Assembly (NCBI RefSeq): GCF_032268605.1
Contig: NZ_CP130318.1
Coordinates: 2,018,001-2,082,000 of the forward strand
Direction of reading: 5' to 3'
DNA length: 64,000 nt
DNA from: Paenibacillus aurantius
Lineage (GTDB): Bacteria; Bacillota; Bacilli; Paenibacillales; NBRC-103111
The notes beneath the pieces were generated by a model. The model made no database searches. It was not told the origin of the DNA and saw only the letters and a list, made by a program, of their open reading frames with translations. The position numbers were made by a program, and so were the translations under genes. This document shows positions 15,347-24,332 of this stretch, piece by piece (positions within the stretch are counted from its first letter, which is position 1; each line of letters begins with the position of its first letter).

Positions 15347-16234
15347 ATGAGTTCCAAAAAGTTAGGGCGCTTGCAGCTTCAAAGGGAACTAAACGGATGG
15401 CTTTTTGTGCTTCCCATGCTTGTTTTCTTTATCGCTTTTGTCGTCTATCCGATCCTGTCTTCCATTAAATCCAGCTTGTACGGATTTGATTACACGGAGT
15501 ACTACTGGGCGGGGCTGGACAATTACCGAACCATCCTCCAGGACGAACTGTTCCGAAAATCGGTTTCCAACACTCTGCTCTTTGTCGTCCTGCTGGTTCC
15601 GGCGGTCACGGTGCTTTCCCTCTTTTTGTCGGTTCTGATCAATACCCATTCGAACAAAATGCAGTCCTTTCTTAAAGCGACCTTCTATATTCCCGGCGTC
15701 ACTTCCCTCGTCAGTTTGGCGATGGTTTGGGAGTATATCTATAACAATCAATTCGGACTTGCCAATTACGCGCTGAAAACCCTGGGAATGGCCCCCGTCA
15801 ATTTTCTCGGGGCGGACTGGGCTTATTTCTCCCTGACTCTTATTCTGCTTACCACCTCGATCGGCAGCTCCATCGTCATTTTCACGGCAGCCTTGAACGG
15901 CATTCCGGCAGAGCTGTACGAATCCGCTTCCCTGGACGGGGCCAAGCCGGTCCGGACCTTTGTATCCATTACGCTGCCCATGCTGAAGCCGACGCTGCTC
16001 TACGTGGTCGTGACCAGCACGATAGGGGCTTTTCAGATCTTCGCCATCATCCTTCTGATGACCGGCGGAGGGCCGGCGTATAAGACGACTACCATCCTGA
16101 TGCTTATCTACCGGGAAGCCTTTATTAATATGAATTTTGGAATAGCCAATGCAATGGGAATCGTGCTGTGCGTCATCATTTGTTTGATCGCGTTCCTCCA
16201 ATTCAAAGTGTTGAAATCGGACGTGGAATACTAA
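15347..16234 (+). CDS. sugar ABC transporter permease (MalF/UgpA type)
   Basis: The start is ATG 15347 behind AAAGGAG; the frame is open 29 codons upstream without a ribosome site. The 295-residue protein has six predicted transmembrane helices. The EAA loop reads ELYESASLDGAKPVRTFVSITLP, the contact for the ATP-binding subunit. It pairs with the permease at 16253. Confidence 0.9.
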   Translation: MSSKKLGRLQLQRELNGWLFVLPMLVFFIAFVVYPILSSIKSSLYGFDYTEYYWAGLDNYRTILQDELFRKSVSNTLLFVVLLVPAVTVLSLFLSVLINTHSNKMQSFLKATFYIPGVTSLVSLAMVWEYIYNNQFGLANYALKTLGMAPVNFLGADWAYFSLTLILLTTSIGSSIVIFTAALNGIPAELYESASLDGAKPVRTFVSITLPMLKPTLLYVVVTSTIGAFQIFAIILLMTGGGPAYKTTTILMLIYREAFINMNFGIANAMGIVLCVIICLIAFLQFKVLKSDVEY

Positions 16235-16252
16235 GGAAAGGAGACGAAACGT

Positions 16253-17083
16253 ATGTTGCTAAGGAAGATGCCTTTATATGCGGGAAATGCGATCCTGGGC
16301 GTATTCGTCCTTTTCTTCCTGTGGCCGTTCTATTGGATGCTCATCGGTTCCGTCAAGAACCTGAAGGTCGCCCTGCAGATCCCGCCGGAATGGTTTCCAT
16401 TGAAGCCTACCTGGGAAAATTACACCACCCTGTTCCAAAAATTCCCTGTCGTTCATTGGCTTTACAACAGCTTGTTCATTTCCGTGGTCGCCACCCTTCT
16501 GGTCGTGGTGACCAGCTCGATGGCGGCTTATGCTTTTTCCAAAATATCTTTCAAAGGATCGAAGTGGTTGTTCGCCGCTATGGTGGCCTCCATGACGATT
16601 CCGCATACCGTGCTTCTGATTCCGCTGTTTCAAATGATGAACTCGCTGAATCTGATCAATACGCTCTGGGGCGTGCTGCTTCCGCTCGTCGGCTGGCCGT
16701 TCGGGGTGTTTCTCCTCAAGCAGTTCATGCAGACGCTCCCCGGAGAGCTGATTGAGGCAGCCAAGATCGACGGCTGCAGCGAATGGCAGACGTTCGTAAA
16801 AGTCATCCTGCCCTTGTCGAAGCCCGGTCTCGGCGTTCTGGCGATCTTCACGTTCGTCAATTCGTGGAACGATTTTGTCTGGCAGATGATCGTCTTGAAG
16901 GATATGCCCAACTTTACGCTTCCTGTCGGGGTCAAGGTGGCCCAGAAGGTATCGGAGCTCGAGATCAATTACGGTGTGGCGATGGCCGGAGCGCTTCTGG
17001 CTACGCTTCCCGTGCTGGCCCTGTTTCTGTATTTCCAGAAGTATTTTACGAAAGGCATTACCATGGGGGCTTTGAAGGGGTAG
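16253..17083 (+). CDS. sugar ABC transporter permease (MalG type)
   Basis: This 276-residue protein has six helices and an EAA loop ELIEAAKIDGCSEWQTFVKVILP. It ends in the common FTKGITMGALKG tail. AAGGAGACG lies ahead of ATG 16253. No ATPase gene follows, so energy must come from a shared ATP-binding protein encoded elsewhere. Confidence 0.9.
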   Translation: MLLRKMPLYAGNAILGVFVLFFLWPFYWMLIGSVKNLKVALQIPPEWFPLKPTWENYTTLFQKFPVVHWLYNSLFISVVATLLVVVTSSMAAYAFSKISFKGSKWLFAAMVASMTIPHTVLLIPLFQMMNSLNLINTLWGVLLPLVGWPFGVFLLKQFMQTLPGELIEAAKIDGCSEWQTFVKVILPLSKPGLGVLAIFTFVNSWNDFVWQMIVLKDMPNFTLPVGVKVAQKVSELEINYGVAMAGALLATLPVLALFLYFQKYFTKGITMGALKG

Positions 17084-17135
17084 CCGCCCAGCCTTCCTTG
17101 GCATGATACCCTCGGGCAGAAAGGATCTTGATGTG

Positions 17136-18101
17136 ATGACAGCTTTTCCTATTGCCGAACGGGAGCCTATCCGGCTCGCCATGCTGGGCATGGTGGATGG
17201 AAACGGCCATCCCTATTCCTGGAGCGCCATGTTTAACGGATATGATCCCGAGGAGATGGCAGCTTGTCCTTATCCGGCCATTCCCGCCTATCTGAATAAG
17301 GAGCCTAAGGGAACGCTGCAGATCAGCGGGGCGAGAGTTACCCATATTTGGACGGACGACCCGGAGGATGCGGTTCGTGTTTCGCGCGCTTCTCTTATTC
17401 CTCATGTGGTGGAAAGGCCGGAGGAAGTCATCGGTCAAGTCGACGCGGTTATTGTGGCGACGGATAAGGGGCACGAGCATGTCGCCCGCTGCCGGCCTTT
17501 TGTCGAGGCGGGCCTGCCGGTATTCGTCGATAAGCCGCTTGTGGATAAGGAAGAGGATCTGCAGACGTTCTCCCGCTGGGTGGCCGAAGGCCGGCCCATC
17601 CTCTCCTCGAGCTCGATGCGGTACTGCAAAGAGTACCTCCCGTATCAGCTGTCAACGAACAATCTTGGCTCTATCCGCTTCGCCACGATTACCACCCCGA
17701 AAAGCTGGGAGCGATACGGCATTCATGCACTGGAAGGGATCTACCCTATCCTTGGCCCGGGTTTCCTTTCGGCGCGGAATACTGGGAGCCAGGACCGAAA
17801 TATCGTACATTTCAAGCATGCCAGCGGCGCGGATGTCGTAGTGGCGGCGGTCAGCGACATGTTCGGGTCGTTCGGCGTTCTGCAATTATGCGGAACGCAG
17901 GATCATGCCACGGTAGCCATCAAGGATTCCTTCTACTCGTTCAAGGCTCAGCTCCAGGCATTCGTGAATTATTTGCGGACCGGGAACCGCCCGTTTCCAT
18001 TCTCGGAAACAACAGAGCTGATGAAGATGGTGATTGCGGGCATCCGCAGCCGGGAAGAGGGAGGCCGGGAAGTGAGGCTGGACGAAATCAGCGCGCTTTA
18101 G
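17136..18101 (+). CDS. Gfo/Idh/MocA-family oxidoreductase
   Basis: I choose ATG 17136 (321 residues) because AAAGGA lies 11 bases upstream; ATG 17103 has none. The N-terminus is a diverged Rossmann domain: LAMLGMVDGNGHP where most relatives have GxGxxG, then VDAVIVATDKGHEHVARC and VFVDKPLVD, the conserved nucleotide-binding Lys-Pro. The C-terminal half should be the mixed sheet that holds a sugar. Such enzymes oxidise or reduce a hydroxyl of sugars or inositols with NAD(P). The long insert after the first strand is unusual. It probably acts on the imported substrate. Confidence 0.8.
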   Translation: MTAFPIAEREPIRLAMLGMVDGNGHPYSWSAMFNGYDPEEMAACPYPAIPAYLNKEPKGTLQISGARVTHIWTDDPEDAVRVSRASLIPHVVERPEEVIGQVDAVIVATDKGHEHVARCRPFVEAGLPVFVDKPLVDKEEDLQTFSRWVAEGRPILSSSSMRYCKEYLPYQLSTNNLGSIRFATITTPKSWERYGIHALEGIYPILGPGFLSARNTGSQDRNIVHFKHASGADVVVAAVSDMFGSFGVLQLCGTQDHATVAIKDSFYSFKAQLQAFVNYLRTGNRPFPFSETTELMKMVIAGIRSREEGGREVRLDEISAL

Positions 18102-18137
18102 GCGGAAATAGGCTCGCATTCAAGGAGGAGAGCAGGG

Positions 18138-18959
18138 ATGAAAGAAACGAAATGGGCGATGAGACCGAGCCGCGTGCTGGAGAAAATGCGCGGAGGCGGG
18201 GTGGCGCTCTGCACCAAGCTGAATCTGGGCGATTCCCGGGTGGCCGAAATGGCGGCCATGTCGGGCTTCGACTGTATCTGGACGGATATGGAGCATGTTC
18301 CGAACGATTGGTCCGCTGTCGAGAGGCAGATTCTGGCCGCCAAAGCGTATAACGTCGACATCGTCGTCCGGGTGGCCCGGGGGAGCTACAGCGATCTGGT
18401 CAAGCCGCTTGAGATGGATGCGACAGGCATCATGGTCCCCCATATCATGAGTTTGGCCGACGCCCAGTCGGTCGTGCGCCAAACCAAATTTCATCCGCTC
18501 GGCCGAAGGCCGGTCGACGGGGGCAACGCGGACGGTGCTTTTTGCAAGATCGATTTTCTGGATTATTTGCAGCAGGCCAACGAGCAGCGGTTCAATATTC
18601 TGCAGATCGAGGACCCCGAACCGATGGACGAATTGGAGGAGATTCTGGCCCTTCCCGGGCTGGATATGATCTTCTTCGGTCCCGGTGATTTCAGCCAAGG
18701 AATCGGAGCCCCGGGCCGGTTCGATCATCCCGCCCTTCTGGAAGCACGCAGACGCATTGCCGAGCGGGCCGCCGTTCACGGCAAATTCGCCGGAACCGTA
18801 GGCGGGACGGGCAATTGGGACGAACTGGTCGATCTCGGCTACAGCTTCATCAGCGTGGGAGCGGATGTCGTGGGGCTGGGCCAGTATTTCAGCCAATTGG
18901 TAGGCGATATTTCCCATAATAAGCAGAAGCGGCCGGGTGGCCTTTATGAAGGGCGGTAA
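18138..18959 (+). CDS. HpcH/HpaI-family aldolase
   Basis: This 273-residue protein has an AAGGAGGAG ribosome site. It shows DCIWTDMEHVPNDW (active-site region), VRVARGSYSDLVKPLEMDATGIMVPHI (the Arg and hairpin of the family), ILQIEDPEPMDELEEI (metal Glu) and DMIFFGPGDFSQGIG. Relatives cleave 2-keto-3-deoxy acids to pyruvate plus an aldehyde using a divalent metal. In this cassette it would be the carbon-carbon cleaving step after oxidation of the sugar. No dehydratase gene is visible to make the 2-keto-3-deoxy acid. Confidence 0.85.
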   Translation: MKETKWAMRPSRVLEKMRGGGVALCTKLNLGDSRVAEMAAMSGFDCIWTDMEHVPNDWSAVERQILAAKAYNVDIVVRVARGSYSDLVKPLEMDATGIMVPHIMSLADAQSVVRQTKFHPLGRRPVDGGNADGAFCKIDFLDYLQQANEQRFNILQIEDPEPMDELEEILALPGLDMIFFGPGDFSQGIGAPGRFDHPALLEARRRIAERAAVHGKFAGTVGGTGNWDELVDLGYSFISVGADVVGLGQYFSQLVGDISHNKQKRPGGLYEGR

Positions 18960-18962
18960 ACG

Positions 18963-19745
18963 ATGAGTATCTGCAGCAGCTTCTCCTTGGAAGGCAAGGT
19001 AGCGCTTGTAACAGGCGGCTCCGGCAAGTACGGCCGCCAGATCACGAAGGCGTTGGTGGAAGCGGGGGCCCGAACGTATATCTCGAGCCGGCGAAGAGAT
19101 CAACTCTCCGCTATAGAGAACGAGTTCCGTTCGGAGGGCTGCTCGATTCGCGCTCTCTATATGGAGCAGGAGGACGAAGCCTCCATTCTCGCCATGCGCG
19201 ACGAAATCGTCTCCACCGAAGGACGCTTTGATATTCTGGTCAACAATGCGGTGGCCCGGACGATGTCCGGGTGGGACGATTCGGCGGAATCCTTCGCGAG
19301 AAGCATGACGGCCAATGCAACGGGCCTATTCCTGATTACGCGGGCCTTCGGCGATGTCATGGCGGAACAGGGGAGCGGGTCGATTATCAACATAGGCTCC
19401 ATCCAAGGAATGATCGGCCCGGACGGCCAGCTGTATGAAGGGCTGGACTTCCATGGCTTTGTGCCCGATTACTTTTTTCATAAGGGCGGTATGATCAACT
19501 TTACCCGGTTTGCCGCGGCTTATTACGGTCCTCGTCAGGTGCGGTGCAACTGCATCAGTCCCGGCGGCTTCTGGACGGAGCGAACTCCGGAGGAATTCGT
19601 GAAACGGTACAGCGCCCGCACATTTCTGAACCGGATGGCAGGAGAATCCGATCTGATGGGAGCCGTTATCTTCCTGGCTTCCGATGCTTCCCTGTACATA
19701 ACCGGAACGAACCTTCCGGTGGACGGCGGCTACACGGCGAAGTAA
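18963..19745 (+). CDS. SDR-family oxidoreductase (first of two)
   Basis: This 260-residue short-chain dehydrogenase starts three bases after the aldolase stop. It has the nucleotide motif VTGGSGKYGRQI, NNAVA, catalytic Ser in INIGSIQGM and YFFHK as the YxxxK active site, and ends LPVDGGYTAK. The stretch between Ser and Tyr is longer than usual, as in the next gene. It should oxidise or reduce a sugar hydroxyl or keto group with NAD(P). Confidence 0.87.
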   Translation: MSICSSFSLEGKVALVTGGSGKYGRQITKALVEAGARTYISSRRRDQLSAIENEFRSEGCSIRALYMEQEDEASILAMRDEIVSTEGRFDILVNNAVARTMSGWDDSAESFARSMTANATGLFLITRAFGDVMAEQGSGSIINIGSIQGMIGPDGQLYEGLDFHGFVPDYFFHKGGMINFTRFAAAYYGPRQVRCNCISPGGFWTERTPEEFVKRYSARTFLNRMAGESDLMGAVIFLASDASLYITGTNLPVDGGYTAK

Positions 19746-19761
19746 AAGAGGAGGCAAGCGG

Positions 19762-20538
19762 ATGGAGCCATTCTTTTCATTGGACGACAAGGTCGTCATC
19801 CTCACAGGGGGAAGCGGGTTTCTCGGCACTCCCTTGACGGAAGCGATGGCGGCCTGCGGGGCAACCGTAGTGGTAGCCGATCGGGCCGAGTTTCGGGGGC
19901 AAACGGCGGATCCCGAACGCATTCAGTTTCGGGAATGCGACGTCTCGGACACCGAGTCAATCCGCCGGACCTTTCGGGCGGTCAAAGAACAATACGGCCA
20001 TATTGACGTGCTGATCAACGCGGCCACCTACGGAGCCGGCTACGGCAAGCAGGGGACCGTGGATGCCATGTCGGACGAAGACTGGTTCAAGGGTATGGAT
20101 GGAGCGGTCGGTACCGCCTTTCGCTGTATCCGTGAGGTGATTCCGTATCTTGAGGAGAATGGCGGCGGAAGCATCGTCAACTTCGCCTCGATGTATGGAA
20201 TGGTTTCCCCCGATCCCCGCATCTACGGAGACAGCGGAGCGAACAATCCGGTCAATTACGGCGCAGGGAAAGCGGCGGTCATCCAGCTGACCAAATACTG
20301 TGCAGGGCATCTCAGCGCCAAGAAGATTCGGGTCAACTGCATTTCGCCCGGTCCGTTTCCGAATACGGCGGTCCAGCAGGATCCGGCGTTCCTTCGCCAG
20401 TTGAGCGAGAAAACAATGCTCGGGCGAACCGGAAGACCGGAGGAGCTAATCGGTCCTGTGCTTTTGCTGGCGTCTTCCGCCTCCAGCTTCATGACCGGGG
20501 CGAATCTCGTGGTGGACGGCGGCTGGACGGCCTGGTAA
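19762..20538 (+). CDS. SDR-family oxidoreductase (second of two)
   Basis: This 258-residue protein is related to its upstream neighbour. It has LTGGSGFLGTPLTEA (nucleotide motif), INAATYGAGYG, VNFASMYGM (Ser), NYGAGKAA (YxxxK) and LVVDGGWTAW at the end. GAGGAGG precedes ATG 19762. Both SDRs share the FSL-(E/D)-(G/D)-KV start and a long loop before the catalytic Tyr, so they may act on successive steps of one pathway. Confidence 0.87.
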   Translation: MEPFFSLDDKVVILTGGSGFLGTPLTEAMAACGATVVVADRAEFRGQTADPERIQFRECDVSDTESIRRTFRAVKEQYGHIDVLINAATYGAGYGKQGTVDAMSDEDWFKGMDGAVGTAFRCIREVIPYLEENGGGSIVNFASMYGMVSPDPRIYGDSGANNPVNYGAGKAAVIQLTKYCAGHLSAKKIRVNCISPGPFPNTAVQQDPAFLRQLSEKTMLGRTGRPEELIGPVLLLASSASSFMTGANLVVDGGWTAW

Positions 20539-20580
20539 CGGGTGCCGGCTTCCGAATCTTATGGCCTAGGAGGGAAAGAG

Positions 20581-21366
20581 ATGAAATTAACCGAGGAGCA
20601 AATCGGATTTTACCTGGAAAACGGTTATTTAACCGGTCTGCCTCCCGTCTTCACGGGAGACAAATTAACCGAGCTGCAGCAAGGGTATAAGCGGATAACC
20701 GGCTTGCTGCAGGAAGACGAGAACCCGTCGGATATTATGCAATGGCACCGAACGAGCCGATGGCTTTACGATGTGGCCGTCGAGCCTCAGCTGCTCGACT
20801 ACGTCGAAAGCTTGCTGGGCCCTAATTTCTATTTGTGGGGCAGTGAGTTTATCGTGAAGGCTCCACACTCACCGAAAATCGTCCCTTGGCACCAGGATGC
20901 GTACTATTGGCCGCTGTCCCCTCACCATACGGTAACCGTCTGGATAGCCTTATGGGACGTGGATGAAGAGAATGGCGCTATGCAGGTCATTCCGAAATCC
21001 CATAAAGCGGGCATCATCAAGCACCGGCTGGCCGGTGACGATTCCGTTCTTTCCTTCGAGCTGGAGCAGGGCCGCTTCAGCACCGAGGATGCCGTAACGC
21101 TGAGCATCCCGGCCGGCGGATGCTCCCTGCATGACGACGCGATTGTGCACGGCTCGACCGGCAATGGTTCGGATCGCTGGCGGGTGGGCTACATCCTGCG
21201 CTACTCGGCAACCGAAGTCCGCTGCGACCTGGAGCGCAACCCGGCCTTCTTAAGCTATCTGGTCCGGGGGGTAGACGAGTTCCGGCATAATCCGCAGGGT
21301 GTGGTTCCGGTAGAGCCGTTCGGCCGCCCGCCGTTTTCCAAGCGGATTCGCCAAACATCGGAGTAG
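20581..21366 (+). CDS. phytanoyl-CoA dioxygenase (PhyH) family protein
   Basis: I choose ATG 20581 behind AGGAGGGAAAG (261 residues); GTG 20542 has no good site. The Fe(II)/2-oxoglutarate fold shows the facial triad H104-x-D106 (PWHQDAYYWP) and H190 (AIVHGS), with NGAMQVIPKSHKAG between. These enzymes hydroxylate or oxidatively demethylate small molecules using oxygen and 2-oxoglutarate. Its place inside a sugar cassette suggests removal of an O- or N-methyl group or hydroxylation of the imported compound; the substrate is not known. Confidence 0.82.
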   Translation: MKLTEEQIGFYLENGYLTGLPPVFTGDKLTELQQGYKRITGLLQEDENPSDIMQWHRTSRWLYDVAVEPQLLDYVESLLGPNFYLWGSEFIVKAPHSPKIVPWHQDAYYWPLSPHHTVTVWIALWDVDEENGAMQVIPKSHKAGIIKHRLAGDDSVLSFELEQGRFSTEDAVTLSIPAGGCSLHDDAIVHGSTGNGSDRWRVGYILRYSATEVRCDLERNPAFLSYLVRGVDEFRHNPQGVVPVEPFGRPPFSKRIRQTSE

Positions 21367-21378
21367 GAGGGACGTTCC

Positions 21379-22230
21379 ATGAAAGTGATGACCATTTATG
21401 CGCATCCCGCGGACACGATTACGAACTGCGGAGGCACCCTTGCGCTTCACGCCAAGCGCGGGGATGAAGTCGTCGCCCTCATCCTGACGCACGGCGGGCG
21501 GCTGCATCCGAACAAGTACGCGGAGGAGTGGAGAAAAGAGAATCCCGATCCCGCGATCGTTCAGGCCGGCTTGGAAGACATCGCGCTCAACAAACGGCGG
21601 GAGCTCGAACGTGCAGCGGAGCACATTGGCATCTCGAAGCTAATTCTTCTCGATTACGACGACAATTACTCTACCGTGCAGGAAGACATCGTCAATCGGA
21701 TCGCCGAGGAACTTTCCAAGGAACGGCCGGATGTGGTGATCTGCGATTATCCGATGAACCCGGCGATTCATAATCCCCATACCTTGGCAACCCAGATGGC
21801 GTTTGCCGCTCTAAGCAAAGTTTCGCTCTATTTGAGAAATTTGGACGGCCATGAGGAATTCCAAGTAAAACAGATCTTTCTCACGACCCTCCCGGTAAGT
21901 CCGATGGACGGGTTAAGCTTAAACGGCCTGCGCAACGATGTATTCGTGGACATCACTCCGGTCGTAGGAGAGAAGGTCAGGGCCATGGATGAGTTCAAAA
22001 GCCAGGGCTACAGCGGTCTTTTTGCCAGAAAATTAATCGAATCCTTCAACGGCGAATACGGCCGGGCGGCCGGAGTCAATTATGCCGAAGGCTTCTACCG
22101 GGTATACAACGAGACGCACGATCATCTCCCGCTGACGGAAGCAGCCAAGCGCAGCGACCTTCTGACCCGGCACTTGACGTACTCGACGATGAACCTGCGC
22201 GCCATGTACCCGGTGGCGGAGGAGAGTTGA
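21379..22230 (+). CDS. PIG-L-family (LmbE-like) protein lacking the usual catalytic Asp
   Basis: This 283-residue protein has AGGAGGGAC before ATG 21379. The zinc motif AHPDD of N-acetylglucosaminyl deacetylases here reads AHPADT (H9, A11, D12): the zinc His and second Asp are kept, but the first Asp, the general base in MshB-like enzymes, is Ala. NCGGTLALHAKRGDEVVALILTHGG and NPAIHNPHTLATQ are otherwise typical. It may be a weak or altered deacetylase, or use another base. The second PIG-L protein at 39607 keeps HPDD. It is the last gene before the terminator repeat at 22255. Confidence 0.8.
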   Translation: MKVMTIYAHPADTITNCGGTLALHAKRGDEVVALILTHGGRLHPNKYAEEWRKENPDPAIVQAGLEDIALNKRRELERAAEHIGISKLILLDYDDNYSTVQEDIVNRIAEELSKERPDVVICDYPMNPAIHNPHTLATQMAFAALSKVSLYLRNLDGHEEFQVKQIFLTTLPVSPMDGLSLNGLRNDVFVDITPVVGEKVRAMDEFKSQGYSGLFARKLIESFNGEYGRAAGVNYAEGFYRVYNETHDHLPLTEAAKRSDLLTRHLTYSTMNLRAMYPVAEES

Positions 22231-22254
22231 GAAATCATCATACCGACGAATTTC

Positions 22255-22301
22255 CGATAAATCAGGTCAACCAGAGTCTTCTGGTTGGCTTTTTTTTGTG
22301 G
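22255..22301 (+). terminator. intrinsic terminator; direct repeat copy 2
   Basis: The hairpin GTCAACCAGA-GTCT-TCTGGTTGGC (22266-22289) is followed by eight T. It ends the nine-gene cassette. The surrounding 47 bp repeat the sequence at 13558-13604. Confidence 0.85.
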
Positions 22302-22479
22302 ATAAATCGGTCTTCGATCAAAAATGGTGGGCATTCACAAAAAAAGAAGACGGCCAAAAACCGCTAATGTATATCGAAGCAAGCCTTGTAGATTTCCCTG
22401 GGCAGCCCCTCGTGCTACATTGAAGGCCGAAAGTTCATCTCATTTAAACGGAGGGATCAAATGAAGAAAGGAGGTACCC

Positions 22480-23397
22480 ATGCATTCAAGAGCGCAGCGG
22501 TGGCGCAGGCATTGGGAACGGGACAAATATTTATATCTGCTTCTCGTCCCGGTCGTCTTGTACTTTATTATTTTTAAATATTTGCCGATGCTGGGCGAGG
22601 TCATGGCTTTTAAAAATTACCGGTTATCGGAAGGAATTTGGGGAAGTCCCTGGGTAGGACTGGACCAGTTCCGAAAGCTTTTCACCAGCCGGGACTTTGT
22701 TCAAATCCTGAGGAACACGCTTCTGTTGAATGTGTACAGTCTTGTTTTTGCCTTTCCGGTTCCGATCCTGCTCGCCCTCATGCTGAACGAAGTCCGGTCG
22801 GAGCTGTACAAACGGGTTCTGCAAAATTTTCTTTACATTCCTCACTTCATGTCTTGGATCGTACTCGGCGGGATCGTGATTGCGCTCTTATCGCCGAGTA
22901 CGGGAGTCATCAACTCGATCCTGAAGGCGTTCGGGCTCGAACCGGTCTACTTCATGGCGAGCACCTTCTGGTGGCCGATTACGTTCGTCGGCTCCAGCAT
23001 ATGGCGGGAGGCCGGCTTCGGAACCATCCTGTTCCTGGCGGCCATGGCTGCGATCAATCCGCAGCTGTATGAAGCGGCGGCCATAGACGGAGCGGGCAAG
23101 CTGCGGCAGGTATGGCATGTGACGCTTCCGGGAATCCGGAGCACCATAGCCATTCTGCTTGTCCTCCAGGTAGGACGGATGATGGATGTCGGCTTCGAGC
23201 AGGTCTACTCCCTGCAAAATTCAACGGTGGCCAGCGTGGCTGAGGTCATCAGCACTTACGTGTACAAGCGGGGAATCGTCGGCCTGCAGTACAGCTATAC
23301 GACGGCGCTGGGGTTATTCCAATCGGTCGTATCGTTACTTCTAGTCATTTCCGTCAATCGCTTGATCCGGGCGATGGGGGAGAGGGGGTTGTGGTAG
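22480..23397 (+). CDS. ABC transporter permease, LplB type
   Basis: This 305-residue protein has the LplB-family start FKYLPMLGEVMAFKNY after the first helix, and an EAA loop LYEAAAIDGAGKLRQVWHVTLPGI. AAAGGAGG lies seven bases before ATG 22480. A second ribosome site and ATG at 22461 open a short overlapping frame, probably without function. It is the first gene of an operon that runs through two transporter genes, a regulator and a hydrolase to 32491. Confidence 0.9.
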   Translation: MHSRAQRWRRHWERDKYLYLLLVPVVLYFIIFKYLPMLGEVMAFKNYRLSEGIWGSPWVGLDQFRKLFTSRDFVQILRNTLLLNVYSLVFAFPVPILLALMLNEVRSELYKRVLQNFLYIPHFMSWIVLGGIVIALLSPSTGVINSILKAFGLEPVYFMASTFWWPITFVGSSIWREAGFGTILFLAAMAAINPQLYEAAAIDGAGKLRQVWHVTLPGIRSTIAILLVLQVGRMMDVGFEQVYSLQNSTVASVAEVISTYVYKRGIVGLQYSYTTALGLFQSVVSLLLVISVNRLIRAMGERGLW

Positions 23398-24270
23398 ATG
23401 GTTCAATCCTCCGGATGGTTCCGGGCGCTGAATGCGATCCTGCTGGCGTGCTTCGCCTGCGCCACCTTGTTTCCTTTTCTTAACATCGTGGCCGTATCCT
23501 TCAGCAGCAGCCGAGCGATCAACGCCGGCGAGGTATCGGTATGGCCCATTGAGCTGAGCTTCGACGCCTATCACAACCTGATTGCCGACGGACAGCTTCT
23601 TGTGGCGATGAAGAACACGGTCCTTCTTACCGTTGTCGGTACAGCCCTTAATATGCTCTTCACCGTTCTAGCGGCATATCCCCTCTCGAAGAGGCGCCTG
23701 AAGGGGCGTAACTTTCTGCTGATGGCGATCCTGTTTACGATGCTTTTCGGCGGCGGGCTGATTCCGAATTTTCTGCTGGTCAGCACGCTGGGCTTGATCA
23801 ATTCCTATTGGGGGCTTTGGCTTCCCGCCCTGATCAGCGCGTATAACATGTTTGTTCTGAAATCTTTTTTTGAAGGACTGCCCGAAGAGTTGGAGGAATC
23901 CGCCGCCATCGACGGAGCCAAGGATTTATCGATTCTGTGGAAGATAATCCTCCCCCTTTCCCTGCCGGTTATGGCCGCCTTGACGTTGTTTTACGCGGTT
24001 GGCTGGTGGAACTCGTATATGAATGTGCTCATTTACATCAAAAGCACGGATAAACTATCCCTTATGGTTAAGCTGTACCAAATGATGCAGAACATCGGAC
24101 CCGAGCTGCTCAGCACCTCGAACGGCGAGGGGGTCTCGCAGGCTACCATCACGCCGGAAGGTGTCCGGGCCGCTTCGATTGTCTTATCCATTCTTCCGAT
24201 TCTGTGTGTATATCCATTCCTGCAGAAGCACTTTGTCAAGGGGGTTCTGTTGGGCTCCGTAAAAGGATAA
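23398..24270 (+). CDS. ABC transporter permease, YtcP type
   Basis: This 290-residue protein starts right after the preceding stop. It shows FTMLFGGGLIPNFLL, the EAA loop ELEESAAIDGAKDLSILWKIILP and the family tail FVKGVLLGSVKG. It forms a heterodimeric channel with the LplB-type subunit. Such pairs import complex oligosaccharides, for example pectin fragments. Confidence 0.9.
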   Translation: MVQSSGWFRALNAILLACFACATLFPFLNIVAVSFSSSRAINAGEVSVWPIELSFDAYHNLIADGQLLVAMKNTVLLTVVGTALNMLFTVLAAYPLSKRRLKGRNFLLMAILFTMLFGGGLIPNFLLVSTLGLINSYWGLWLPALISAYNMFVLKSFFEGLPEELEESAAIDGAKDLSILWKIILPLSLPVMAALTLFYAVGWWNSYMNVLIYIKSTDKLSLMVKLYQMMQNIGPELLSTSNGEGVSQATITPEGVRAASIVLSILPILCVYPFLQKHFVKGVLLGSVKG

Positions 24271-24332
24271 AATCCTAGCGGCTTGCAGCCTAATGGTAAA
24301 AAAAGTATGTTGGATGATAGAGGAGGAGTCAA

